DNA of 27,140 nt. It comes from DASWKG01 sp036396755 (GTDB lineage Bacteria; Actinomycetota; UBA4738; CALAEC01). The stretch spans positions 1 through 27,140 of the forward strand of contig DASWKG010000019.1 in the NCBI GenBank assembly GCA_036396755.1, given 5' to 3'. Made by a program: the position numbers and the translations under genes. Under the pieces are notes generated by a model that saw only the letters and a list, made by a program, of their open reading frames with translations, was not told the origin of the DNA and did no database searches. Within the stretch, counting starts at the first letter, position 1; every line of letters starts with the position of its first letter. Shown piece after piece: positions 14,377-21,234 of the stretch.

Positions 14377-17300
14377 TCACCAGCCCGCGGAACCTCCACT
14401 CGAATGCCACAGCTTCCGGGGGGGCGCCTCCGCGGGCTCGGCGCGATCGGCGCCCTCCGCGAGCGCCTCCGCGAGCCTCCCCTCCCTGCGGGCGCCGTCG
14501 AGGACGGCGAGGTCCCAGACCTCCTCGGCGATGATACTCGCGCCCCGCACGCCGGTTCGCCGCAGGCGCCCCCAGACGGCCAGCATGGAGGAGTGGAAGA
14601 CGGTCCGGGCGACCCGCTCCTGGACCCGCTCGAAGACCGTCACCTCGATGGGGCCGGTGGCGTCGTCGAGCGTGAGGAAGATGATCCGCTGGCCGCTCCG
14701 GACGGCCGGGGTCTGCGAGGAGACCTTCACCCCCGCCACCATGACCCACGAGTCGCCGCGCCGCTTGGAGAGGTCCCGCGACCGCGTGACACCGAGGTCG
14801 GCCATGAGCGGTTCGTAGAACGAGATGAGATGCCGCGACGCGTCGAGCCCCATCACCTCCAGCTCCGCCCGCACCACCTCCGGCGGCGTGTAGTCCCGCA
14901 GCCCTGCCGCCGACGGCTCCCCCTCCAGCGACAGCGCCAACTGCTCCCCGGGCCGGTGGGCATCGGTCGTCATCGCGAGGTACAACCGATCGCGCCGGTT
15001 CCCGTCTTGTTGCAACGACTCGAAGCCGCCCGCGTGCGCCAGGGCCTCCACGGTGGGCCGCGACACACCGGTTCGCCGCAGGAAGTCCCCGACGCTGGTG
15101 AACGGGTGCCCGGCACGAGCGTCGAGGATCGAGGCGATCTCCGCCTCGGAGATCCCATCCACGTCCTTGAGCGCCAGCCGGATCCCGAAGGTGGCGTCCG
15201 CCGGCTCCACCATGTACGCACGCTCGCTCGCGTTCACGTCCAGCGGCAGGATCGGCACCCCGTGGCGCCTCGCGTCGTCGAGGATCAACCGGCGCGGGTA
15301 CATGCCGGGGTCGTGGGTGAGGACGCCGGCGAGGAAGTGGGCCGGGTGGTTCGCCTTCAGCCAGGCCGACTGGTAGGTGGGGACGGCGAAGGCGGCGGCG
15401 TGGGCCTTGCAGAAGCCGAAGGAGGCGAAGGCGGCGACCTCGGTCCAGACGCGCTCGGCGTCCTTCGGCGAGAAGCCACGGTCCACCGCGCGGGCCAGGA
15501 AGTCCTCGCGGAGGTCGTCGACCTCGAGGTCGTCGTCGAGGTGGCGGCGGATGCGATCGGCCTCGGCGAGGTCGTAGCCGGCGGCTGCCGACAGGACCCG
15601 CATGACCTGCTCGTGGAAGACGATCACGCCGTGCGACTCTCGGAGGGCGGGCTTCAGCGAGTCGTGGGCGTAGGCCGGCGCCTCCAGGTCGTGGCGGCGG
15701 CGGAGGAACGGGGTGACCATGTCGGACTTCACGGGGCCGGGGCGGAACAGCGAGATGTCGATGATGAGGTCCTCGAACCGGAGGGGCTGGTACTTCTGGA
15801 GCAGCTCGCGCTGGCCGGGGCTCTCGATCTGGAAGCAGCCGACGGTGTCGGAGGCGCGGATCAGCTCCCAGGTGGCGGGGTCGCCCCGGGAGATGGCGTC
15901 GAGGTCGAGGCGCTCGCCGGTGGTGCGCTCGATCTCGTCCTGGGCGTGGCGGATCGACGAGAGCATCCGGACCCCGAGCACGTCGAGCTTGAGGAGGCCC
16001 AGCGCCTCGACGTCGTCCTTGTTCGCCTGGACCATGCGGTGGCCGAGGAACGAGCGCTCCATCGGCACGCGGTCGGGCAGGTCGGAGCCGGACAGCACGA
16101 TCCCCGAGGGGTGGAGCGCGATGTGGCGCGGGAAGCCGTTCAGCCGCTCGGCCACGCGGAACAGCAGCTCGAGCTGACCGGCGTCGAGGTTCGAGCCGCG
16201 GAGCTCGGGAAGGCCCGCGAGCGCCTCGCGGATCCGGCCCGCGCCGATGCGCGGGAACGCCTTGGCCGCGCGGTCGATCTCGTCGCCGGGGTAGCCGAGC
16301 GCCTTGCCGACCTCGCGGATCGCCGCGCGCGCCCGGTAGGTGTCGACCATGCAGACGCAGGCGCACCGCTCGTCGCCGTAGCGCGCGAGGATGCGGTCGT
16401 ACACCTCCTCCCGGCGCGCCGACTCGACGTCGACGTCGATGTCGGGCAGCTCGTCGCGGAGCGGGTTGAGGAACCGCTCGAACAGGAGCCCGTGCCGCAC
16501 CGCGTCGACCTCGGAGATGCCGGTGAGGTAGCAGACGAGCGAGCCGGCGGCCGAGCCGCGGGCGGCGATGCGGATGCCCATCTGTTTCACCTCGGCGGCG
16601 ATGTCGGCGACGGTGAGGAAGTACGGCGCGTAGCCCATGCGGCGGATCTGATCGAGCTCGGCGTCGAGCCGCTCGCGGTACCCGGGGCCTCGCGCGCGCC
16701 GCTCGCGCATCCCCCGGTGGCACCGCTCGGCGAGCAACGAGATCGCGGTCCGCCCGGCCGGCGTCGGGAAGTCGGGGAAGTGCACGCTCCCGATCCCGAT
16801 GTCGACGTCGCAGGCCTCTGCGATGCGCAGGGTCGCGTCGCACACGTCGGGCCTGCCGGCGAAGAGGCCGCGCATCGCCGGCGCCGGCTTCAGGAACCCC
16901 TCGGCGTTCAGCCGCGAGACGTGGCGCTCCGAGACCGGCCGCAGCTCGCGCATGCACTCGAGCGCGTCGGCCAGGAAGGCATCCTCGGCGGTGAGGTGCC
17001 GGACGGCGTTCGTCGCCGCCGCCGGCACCTCCGCCTCGTCGGCCAGTCGCAGGAGGTGGCGCACCTCTGCAACGCTCCCGGGCTCGAGGAGATTCCGAAC
17101 CTCCACGAAGCACCACGATCCGAACGCCTCCCGCCACGGCCGGAGCCGCTCCCGGGCTGCGCCGGGGCGGCCCGCGAGCGCCAGCCGCCCCGGGGGCGAC
17201 TCCGGGCCCAGCAGCGCCACCAGCCCGCCGGCGCGGCGCAGGATCTCGCCCGCGGTGAGCTCCGGCTCTCCCCGATCGTTCCCCATATGGGACGACGTGA

Positions 17301-17577
17301 GCAGACGGCAGAGGTTGGCGTAGCCGTCGTTGGTCCGGGCGATCAGGAGCATCCGCGACGGCGGGTCTCCGGCCAGCGTGACCTGGGCGCCCAGGATCGG
17401 CTTGACGCCCACCTGGTCGCATGCCGTGACGAACCGCACCGCGCCGTAGAGCCCGTCGCGGTCGGTCATGGCCACCGCCGGCATCCCCAGCTCGGCGGCC
17501 CGGAGCGCCAGGTCCTCGGGCGAGAACGCCCCGTCCTTCAGGGAGAAGTACGACCGGCAGTGGAGGTGGGCGAACAC
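14377..17577 (-). CDS. dnaE2: DnaE2-type error-prone DNA polymerase III alpha subunit
   Basis: A C-family polymerase of 1,066 residues, the length of DnaE2 and clearly shorter than replicative DnaE1. It performs damage-induced mutagenic synthesis. The N-terminal PHP domain begins FAHLHCRSYFSLKDGAFSPE (2-21). The polymerase core shows GSAAGSLVCYLTGISEVDAV (341-360), FERFLNPLRDELPDIDVDVE (366-385) with the catalytic Asp pair, and later SLFRPGPVKSDMVTPFLRRR. An OB-fold follows (DSWVMVAGVKV) and a short C-terminus without the long tau-binding tail. GTG at 17577 is the only start before an upstream stop; it lies one base beyond the vapC stop with no ribosome-binding site, so expression is probably coupled to vapC. 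Confidence 0.93.
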   Translation of the reverse strand: MFAHLHCRSYFSLKDGAFSPEDLALRAAELGMPAVAMTDRDGLYGAVRFVTACDQVGVKPILGAQVTLAGDPPSRMLLIARTNDGYANLCRLLTSSHMGNDRGEPELTAGEILRRAGGLVALLGPESPPGRLALAGRPGAARERLRPWREAFGSWCFVEVRNLLEPGSVAEVRHLLRLADEAEVPAAATNAVRHLTAEDAFLADALECMRELRPVSERHVSRLNAEGFLKPAPAMRGLFAGRPDVCDATLRIAEACDVDIGIGSVHFPDFPTPAGRTAISLLAERCHRGMRERRARGPGYRERLDAELDQIRRMGYAPYFLTVADIAAEVKQMGIRIAARGSAAGSLVCYLTGISEVDAVRHGLLFERFLNPLRDELPDIDVDVESARREEVYDRILARYGDERCACVCMVDTYRARAAIREVGKALGYPGDEIDRAAKAFPRIGAGRIREALAGLPELRGSNLDAGQLELLFRVAERLNGFPRHIALHPSGIVLSGSDLPDRVPMERSFLGHRMVQANKDDVEALGLLKLDVLGVRMLSSIRHAQDEIERTTGERLDLDAISRGDPATWELIRASDTVGCFQIESPGQRELLQKYQPLRFEDLIIDISLFRPGPVKSDMVTPFLRRRHDLEAPAYAHDSLKPALRESHGVIVFHEQVMRVLSAAAGYDLAEADRIRRHLDDDLEVDDLREDFLARAVDRGFSPKDAERVWTEVAAFASFGFCKAHAAAFAVPTYQSAWLKANHPAHFLAGVLTHDPGMYPRRLILDDARRHGVPILPLDVNASERAYMVEPADATFGIRLALKDVDGISEAEIASILDARAGHPFTSVGDFLRRTGVSRPTVEALAHAGGFESLQQDGNRRDRLYLAMTTDAHRPGEQLALSLEGEPSAAGLRDYTPPEVVRAELEVMGLDASRHLISFYEPLMADLGVTRSRDLSKRRGDSWVMVAGVKVSSQTPAVRSGQRIIFLTLDDATGPIEVTVFERVQERVARTVFHSSMLAVWGRLRRTGVRGASIIAEEVWDLAVLDGARREGRLAEALAEGADRAEPAEAPPRKLWHSSGGSAGW

Positions 17578-17578
17578 C

Positions 17579-17995
17579 TCATGCCGGGGCGAGATCGAGC
17601 GGATCGAAGCGCGTCACGCCGGCGACCTTGTCGAATCCCCTGTCGGTGGCGACGATGCCCTCCAGCCCATGGGTCAACGTCACGGCCGCATGGACCGAGT
17701 CTCGAGCCGAGAGCTGGGGATAGGTCCTGAATATGCGGGCACCCTCCTCGATCTCGCGCCGGGTGATGGGAAGGGGATCCGGGAACGCCACGAGCGCCTC
17801 TTCGACAGCATGCACCCCGAACTCGCGGTCGCCACGTCTCCCGTAGACGTAGAGCAGCTCCTGGAGCGCCTCGCTGTCTACGACATAGGCCTCCGGCTGG
17901 GCCCGGGCCTCGGCCAGAACCGCGAGACATGGCTCTCGATACCGGTGCGGACGGCCCTGGGCGTACAGGAACACCGCTGTGTCGAGCAGCTTCAT
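17579..17995 (-). CDS. vapC: VapC-like PIN-domain toxin (ribonuclease)
   Basis: A 138-residue PIN-domain protein. The four acidic positions that hold the metal in VapC nucleases can be seen: Asp5 in LLDTAVFLYA, Glu42 or Glu46 in DSEALQELLYVYG, Asp99 in LSARDSVHAA and Asp118 in IVATDRGFD. VapC toxins cut RNA (often tRNA or rRNA) and are inhibited by VapB. The ATG overlaps the vapB stop as ATGA (17992-17995), the usual toxin-antitoxin arrangement. What is unusual is the downstream side: the stop is one base from the dnaE2 start, with no room for a separate promoter between them. All catalytic positions look intact, so the toxin is probably active. Confidence 0.9.
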   Translation of the reverse strand: MKLLDTAVFLYAQGRPHRYREPCLAVLAEARAQPEAYVVDSEALQELLYVYGRRGDREFGVHAVEEALVAFPDPLPITRREIEEGARIFRTYPQLSARDSVHAAVTLTHGLEGIVATDRGFDKVAGVTRFDPLDLAPA

Positions 17996-18255
17996 GGGAA
18001 CTGTTCGAGCTCCTCATCGGTGAAGGGACCGATCAGCTTCTTCGCCTCCTCCCACGGGCCGACGTCGACCGGAGCGGGGGACATCAGGAAGTCGAACGCC
18101 TTGCGGCGTCGCTCGGCCGACGGCAGGAGGTAGGTGCGCCGGGCCGCGTCACGGATGAGCTCGCCGAACGACACCCCCCGCCTGGCGGCCTCGCGCTTGA
18201 GATCCTCGTACTCGTCCTGCGGAAACAGCACCTCGACCCTTCGATCCATCGCCAC
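17992..18255 (-). CDS. vapB: VapB-like antitoxin (ribbon-helix-helix)
   Basis: An 87-residue antitoxin. The N-terminal half fits a ribbon-helix-helix DNA-binding domain: strand RRVEVLFP (5-12), helix DEYEDLKREAARRG (14-27), turn VSFGE and helix LIRDAARR (33-40). The C-terminal half (50-87, with FDFLMSPAPVDVGPWEEAKK) is acidic and aromatic, as expected of the segment that wraps the toxin. GTG at 18255 is set by GGAGGTGA six bases upstream; an ATG two codons later is possible. The ribosome-binding site touches the end of an 18-base palindrome, so bound VapB or VapBC may shut off both transcription and translation. Confidence 0.88.
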   Translation of the reverse strand: MAMDRRVEVLFPQDEYEDLKREAARRGVSFGELIRDAARRTYLLPSAERRRKAFDFLMSPAPVDVGPWEEAKKLIGPFTDEELEQFP

Positions 18256-18262
18256 GGCTCAC

Positions 18263-18305
18263 CTCCGGATATATCCGGAGCATTATCCTCCGGGTGTATC
18301 CGGAT
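18263..18305. promoter_or_regulatory. Tandem palindromic operator, probably bound by VapB/VapBC
   Basis: CTCCGGATATATCCGGAG (18263-18280) is a perfect 18-base palindrome. A second copy, CTCCGGGTGTATCCGGAT (18288-18305), matches it at 15 of 18 positions, 25 bases away. They flank the -10 hexamer, one filling the spacer, the other covering the transcript start and ending in the vapB ribosome-binding site. This is the layout of an autoregulated toxin-antitoxin operator. Confidence 0.75.
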
Positions 18306-18310
18306 GTCTA
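18282..18310 (-). promoter_or_regulatory. Promoter of the vapBC-dnaE2-dinB unit
   Basis: TAGACA (-35, 18305-18310), a 17-base spacer and GATAAT (-10, 18282-18287); each hexamer matches consensus at five of six bases. Predicted start is near 18275, about 20 bases before vapB. Confidence 0.7.
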
Positions 18311-18311
18311 G

Positions 18312-18327
18312 TCGAACACCTGTTCGA
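18312..18327. promoter_or_regulatory. LexA-binding SOS box (perfect)
   Basis: TCGAAC-ACCT-GTTCGA, a perfect match to the palindromic LexA site known from mycobacteria and related to the Bacillus site (CGAAC-N4-GTTCG). It lies one base upstream of the -35 of the vapBC promoter, so bound LexA would block polymerase. I saw no second full copy in the window. The only other nearby gene, the lipoprotein, ends here and does not start here. Confidence 0.85.
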
Positions 18328-18333
18328 TTCTAC

Positions 18334-18352
18334 CCTCGACCTCGGGTCGGGG
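18334..18352. terminator. Hairpin after the lipoprotein gene
   Basis: Arms CCTCGACC and GGTCGGGG with a three-base loop, 17 bases after the lipoprotein stop. No T tract follows, and on the minus-strand RNA there is one mismatch, so it is at best a weak terminator separating the lipoprotein gene from the SOS promoter. Confidence 0.3.
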
Positions 18353-18368
18353 TCAAGGGCCTGGAGGA

Positions 18369-18965
18369 TCAGGTGCCCTCGAGGCAGCCGAGCGCTTCGG
18401 CGGGGAGGCCGGGGAAGTCGAAGGCGTCGCCGCCGGTGACGAAGTCGTAGGGGTCGCCGGCGTACTTGCCCGAGAGGCCCTCGTAGGTCTTCCTCCCCCG
18501 CCCGCCCCCGGGATCCTCGAAGCCCATCCAGTCGGGCGAGCGGAACTCGTTCGAGTCGTGGGGCGAGGCCGCGACCACGCCGGCACCGAAGTACCGCTCC
18601 TCCACCAGCCACCGCCCTTGGAACGTGGGGTCGTCGGCCAGGCTCGCCCTCACGTACCAACGCTTCACGACCTTGAGGTAGCCGACCTCGGAGGGCGGCG
18701 ACTCCGGGCCCTCGAAGTACCGCATGTCCTCGACGGCGAGCTCGCTCCGAACCCGCAGGTAGCGGCGGAGCACGCCGAGCGGCTTGCGGTACCGGGTGGT
18801 CCCCGGCTCGGGCTCGGACCAGCCGCTCACGCAGTCGGGCGCGACGCCCTGTGTGCCGGCCGACGGGCTGGTCGGGGGCGGCGTCACCCCGTCCTCGGGC
18901 CCGTCGCCGGTGCATGCCACGAGCAGGACGGCGAGCAGCATCGCTCCGGCGACCACTCTCCTCAC
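18369..18965 (-). CDS. Predicted lipoprotein, function unknown
   Basis: A 198-residue exported lipoprotein: basic start, hydrophobic segment and lipobox with Cys18 (MLLAVLLVAC, 9-18), then a Pro/Thr/Ser linker (VTPPPTSPSAGTQG). The mature part has a Trp/Tyr-rich globular segment (RYLRVRSELAVEDMRYFEGP, VKRWYVRASL, GRWLVEERYFGAG). I recognise no family. GTG at 18965 is chosen for GGAGGAAG four bases upstream. It is divergent from the Tat-exported phosphoesterase and may share control with it. Read-through from it into vapB is possible but the latter has its own promoter. Confidence 0.75.
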   Translation of the reverse strand: MRRVVAGAMLLAVLLVACTGDGPEDGVTPPPTSPSAGTQGVAPDCVSGWSEPEPGTTRYRKPLGVLRRYLRVRSELAVEDMRYFEGPESPPSEVGYLKVVKRWYVRASLADDPTFQGRWLVEERYFGAGVVAASPHDSNEFRSPDWMGFEDPGGGRGRKTYEGLSGKYAGDPYDFVTGGDAFDFPGLPAEALGCLEGT

Positions 18966-18990
18966 GCGCTTCCTCCGGGATCCAGGGGGC

Positions 18991-19012
18991 GGCCCGTCCG
19001 CACGGACGGGCC
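18991..19012. repeat. Perfect 10-base inverted repeat in divergent intergenic region
   Basis: Arms GGCCCGTCCG (18991-19000) and CGGACGGGCC (19003-19012) with a two-base centre. It lies between the lipoprotein start (18965) and the phosphoesterase start (19044), about 25 bases before the lipoprotein GTG. It could be an operator or a hairpin in the lipoprotein leader. Confidence 0.6.
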
Positions 19013-19029
19013 TTGCTGCGGCGGTTGAG

Positions 19030-19035
19030 TAGGAT
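19030..19035 (+). promoter_or_regulatory. -10 element of the phosphoesterase gene
   Basis: TAGGAT, ending eight bases before the GTG at 19044. No clear -35 and only a weak, distant AGGA; a leaderless or near-leaderless transcript is likely. Confidence 0.4.
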
Positions 19036-19043
19036 ATCCGACC

Positions 19044-20420
19044 GTGCCACGGAAGCTGACCCGGCGACAGTTCATCCAGACCGCGAGCGCATCGGCGAGC
19101 GCCGCGCTCCTCACGTCGTTCTCCCGCGGCATCACGCCGGTGCGCGCTGCGCGCCCCATCCTCGGGCAGGCGCCCGCCGCGATCGACACCCGGTGGCCCA
19201 TCAAGCGCGTCGTCTATGTGATGCTCGAGAACCGCTCGTTCGACGCGATGTTCGGGAGGTTCCCCGGGGCCAACGGCGCCACCACCGGTGTGAAGTTCGG
19301 CGAGGAGGTGCCGCTCGTCCACCTCCCCGAGTGGCTGCCCGGCGACCTCCCCCACGACCGCTTCTCCCACATCGCCCAATACAACGACGGCAAGCTCGAC
19401 GGCTTCGCGCTCGGCAAGTACGGCGAGCTGTACGGCTACTCCCAGCTCGACGAGGCCGACATCCCGAACTACTACCACTGGGCGCGCGAGTTCGTGCTGT
19501 GCGACAACCTGTTCGCGTCGGTCGCGGGGCCGTCGCACCCGAACCACCTGGCGTTCATCGCCGGCACGGGGGCCGGGGCGATCGACAACCCGGAGAACAT
19601 CGCGGTCGGGCAGGTCGACGGCGAGCAGGTCAAGAGCTGGGGCATCGACGCCTACGGCGAGGGCGTGTTCGTGCTGGTCGAGGACGAGCGGGGGAACCTC
19701 ACGAAGCACTCCACCCGCTTCGACATCCCGACCGTCGGCGAGCAGCTCACCGACCTCGGCGTCGACTGGGTCTCCTACGCGCCCGAGCCGAGCCAGGCCG
19801 GCTACATCTGGAACTCCTACACCGCGATCCCGAACGTCTTCGAGACCGAGCTGTACCAGGCGCACTCGGCCTTCGTCGACGACCTGTTCACCGACATCAG
19901 GGCGGGCGCCCTGCCGCCGGTGACGTGGGTCGTGCCGCGGTTCCAGCTCTCGGACCACCCGCCGTTCAGCACGTGCTTCGCCCACAACTGGGTCACCGGC
20001 ATCGTGAACGGCATCATGAAGAGCCCGATGTGGAAGGAGACCGCGATCTTCATCACCTGGGACGAGTGGGGCGGCTTCTACGACCACGTGCCGCCGCCGG
20101 TGAAAGGGAAGCGCGAGCTGGGGTTCCGCGTCCCGATGCTCGTGATCTCGCCGTACGCGAAGCGCGGCTACGTCGACGACGTGGAGGGCGAGTTCACCTC
20201 GCCGCTGAAGTTCATCTCCGACAACTGGGGCCTCGACTACCTGACGCCCGAGATCGCCGAGACCCACAACTTCGAGCAGGCCTTCGACTTCACGCAGTCC
20301 CCGCGGCCGCCCGACCCGCGGCCCCTGAAGCGCGACTGCTTCGGCGACGCGTACCAGTTCCCCACCGACTACCCCGAGTGGCCCGAGGGCCTCGAGATCA
20401 GCCCGCCGAACGTGGGCTGA
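19044..20420 (+). CDS. Tat-exported phosphoesterase (phospholipase C / acid phosphatase family)
   Basis: A 458-residue exported hydrolase of the phospholipase C-type phosphoesterase family (PF04185). The N-terminus has a twin-arginine signal (RRQFIQTASASASAALLTSF, 7-26) so it is folded before export. Family hallmarks: VVYVMLENRSFDAMFG (56-71) at the active site, SVAGPSHPNHLAFIAG, FAHNWVTGI, ITWDEWGGFYDHVPPP and RVPMLVISPYAKRG near the C-terminus. Substrate could be a phospholipid or another phosphoester. GTG at 19044 is the start; an upstream TAGGAT suggests a near-leaderless message. Convergent with the glycan cassette that follows. Confidence 0.92.
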   Translation: MPRKLTRRQFIQTASASASAALLTSFSRGITPVRAARPILGQAPAAIDTRWPIKRVVYVMLENRSFDAMFGRFPGANGATTGVKFGEEVPLVHLPEWLPGDLPHDRFSHIAQYNDGKLDGFALGKYGELYGYSQLDEADIPNYYHWAREFVLCDNLFASVAGPSHPNHLAFIAGTGAGAIDNPENIAVGQVDGEQVKSWGIDAYGEGVFVLVEDERGNLTKHSTRFDIPTVGEQLTDLGVDWVSYAPEPSQAGYIWNSYTAIPNVFETELYQAHSAFVDDLFTDIRAGALPPVTWVVPRFQLSDHPPFSTCFAHNWVTGIVNGIMKSPMWKETAIFITWDEWGGFYDHVPPPVKGKRELGFRVPMLVISPYAKRGYVDDVEGEFTSPLKFISDNWGLDYLTPEIAETHNFEQAFDFTQSPRPPDPRPLKRDCFGDAYQFPTDYPEWPEGLEISPPNVG

Positions 20421-20459
20421 CAAGGCGCCCCCTCGCCCCCGCTTCCGACGCGCTCTTCG

Positions 20460-21200
20460 TTACCTACCGTGGCGGTAGGTGGGTGAGAGCCCGTGCTCGT
20501 CGCTGGGCGAGAACTCGCGGATGGCTTCGACGTAGCGGAGGCCGAGGCCCTGGGCGGGGGTGCCCATGTGGGCGCCGACGTCCGTGAGGCTTCGGGCCCA
20601 TCGGGAGAGCGGGTCCCGGGCGGGGTCTCGGAGCAACGCGATCGTGGCGGCGACGGCCCGGTCGTGTGCCTCGACGTCGTCTTCGGCCGCGACGAAGAGC
20701 GGGGTGCGGCAGCCGAAGGCGCGAAAGAAGACATGGTCGTCCTCGGTGGGCAGGACCACGCCCCGCGAGCACCTGGCGATGTGCGCCGCCCACGGCGTGC
20801 GCCGCGGCTCCTCGAGACCCGGCATCGCTCGCTCCGATACCGGCTGGGCGAGGCGGGCCTCCCTTCTCGCGCGGACCCCGTTCGGGTCACCCTCGTGGAG
20901 GAGGCTTCGTACCAGGCCGTCGAGGACCGGCTCGTGGAGGACCGCGAGCCCGGGGAGGATCGAGGCCATCTCGTAGACGTCGTGGTAGGCGCGGCCGTTG
21001 GCGAGGTGATAGACGGTGAGCGCGGACCGGCGGAACAGGTTGGCGGCGTGGACCTTGTTCTCGAGGGGCCAGAGGTGCTCGACGTCGTCGCCGCGGGCCC
21101 GCCAGGCCTCGGTGAGCGCTGCCGCCGCTCGTCCCGCGGGACCTCCCTCATCGGCGCCCGGCCCGATCACCAGGACCCCGGTCGGGCGGGGCTTCACCAC
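20460..21200 (-). CDS. Lone GT-B N-terminal-like domain protein (glycosyltransferase-related)
   Basis: A 246-residue protein. The first half resembles the acceptor-binding N-domain of GT4 glycosyltransferases: GVLVIGPGADEGG (8-20), a Rossmann-like start, and YHLANGRAYHDVYEMASILP (64-83) followed by GLAVLHEPVL, which corresponds to the GN..H/PGVVVLHD motif. The C-terminal sugar-nucleotide domain and its EX7E motif are absent, and the rest (about 110-246) is not recognisable to me. It may be a truncated enzyme, or an accessory partner of the complete GT4 encoded 34 bases upstream. GTG at 21200, with no clear ribosome-binding site. Last gene of the cassette. Confidence 0.7.
   Translation of the reverse strand: MVKPRPTGVLVIGPGADEGGPAGRAAAALTEAWRARGDDVEHLWPLENKVHAANLFRRSALTVYHLANGRAYHDVYEMASILPGLAVLHEPVLDGLVRSLLHEGDPNGVRARREARLAQPVSERAMPGLEEPRRTPWAAHIARCSRGVVLPTEDDHVFFRAFGCRTPLFVAAEDDVEAHDRAVAATIALLRDPARDPLSRWARSLTDVGAHMGTPAQGLGLRYVEAIREFSPSDEHGLSPTYRHGR
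20462..20480. terminator. Hairpin at the 3' end of the glycan cassette
   Basis: Arms ACCTACCG and CGGTAGGT with a three-base loop, overlapping the last codons of the minus-strand gene and lying about 40 bases after the phosphoesterase stop on the plus strand. No T tract on either side; it may mark a weak bidirectional end. Confidence 0.35.
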
Positions 21201-21234
21201 GGAAGTCTCGTCGGTGTCGGCTCGCGGGCGTCCA

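Noticed and set aside
17565..17585. Possible second SOS box at the dnaE2 start
   Set aside because: Nine bases (AGGTGTTCG) match the right half of the SOS box, but the left arm reads GGCATG instead of TCGAAC, so the palindrome is absent.
14305..17730. A 1,141-codon open frame on the plus strand across dnaE2
   Set aside because: Antisense shadow of dnaE2; no domain recognisable and biased composition.
18263..18305. Tandem palindromes as a CRISPR array or mobile-element ends
   Set aside because: Only two copies, no spacer-repeat series and no transposase; position over the vapB promoter explains them better.
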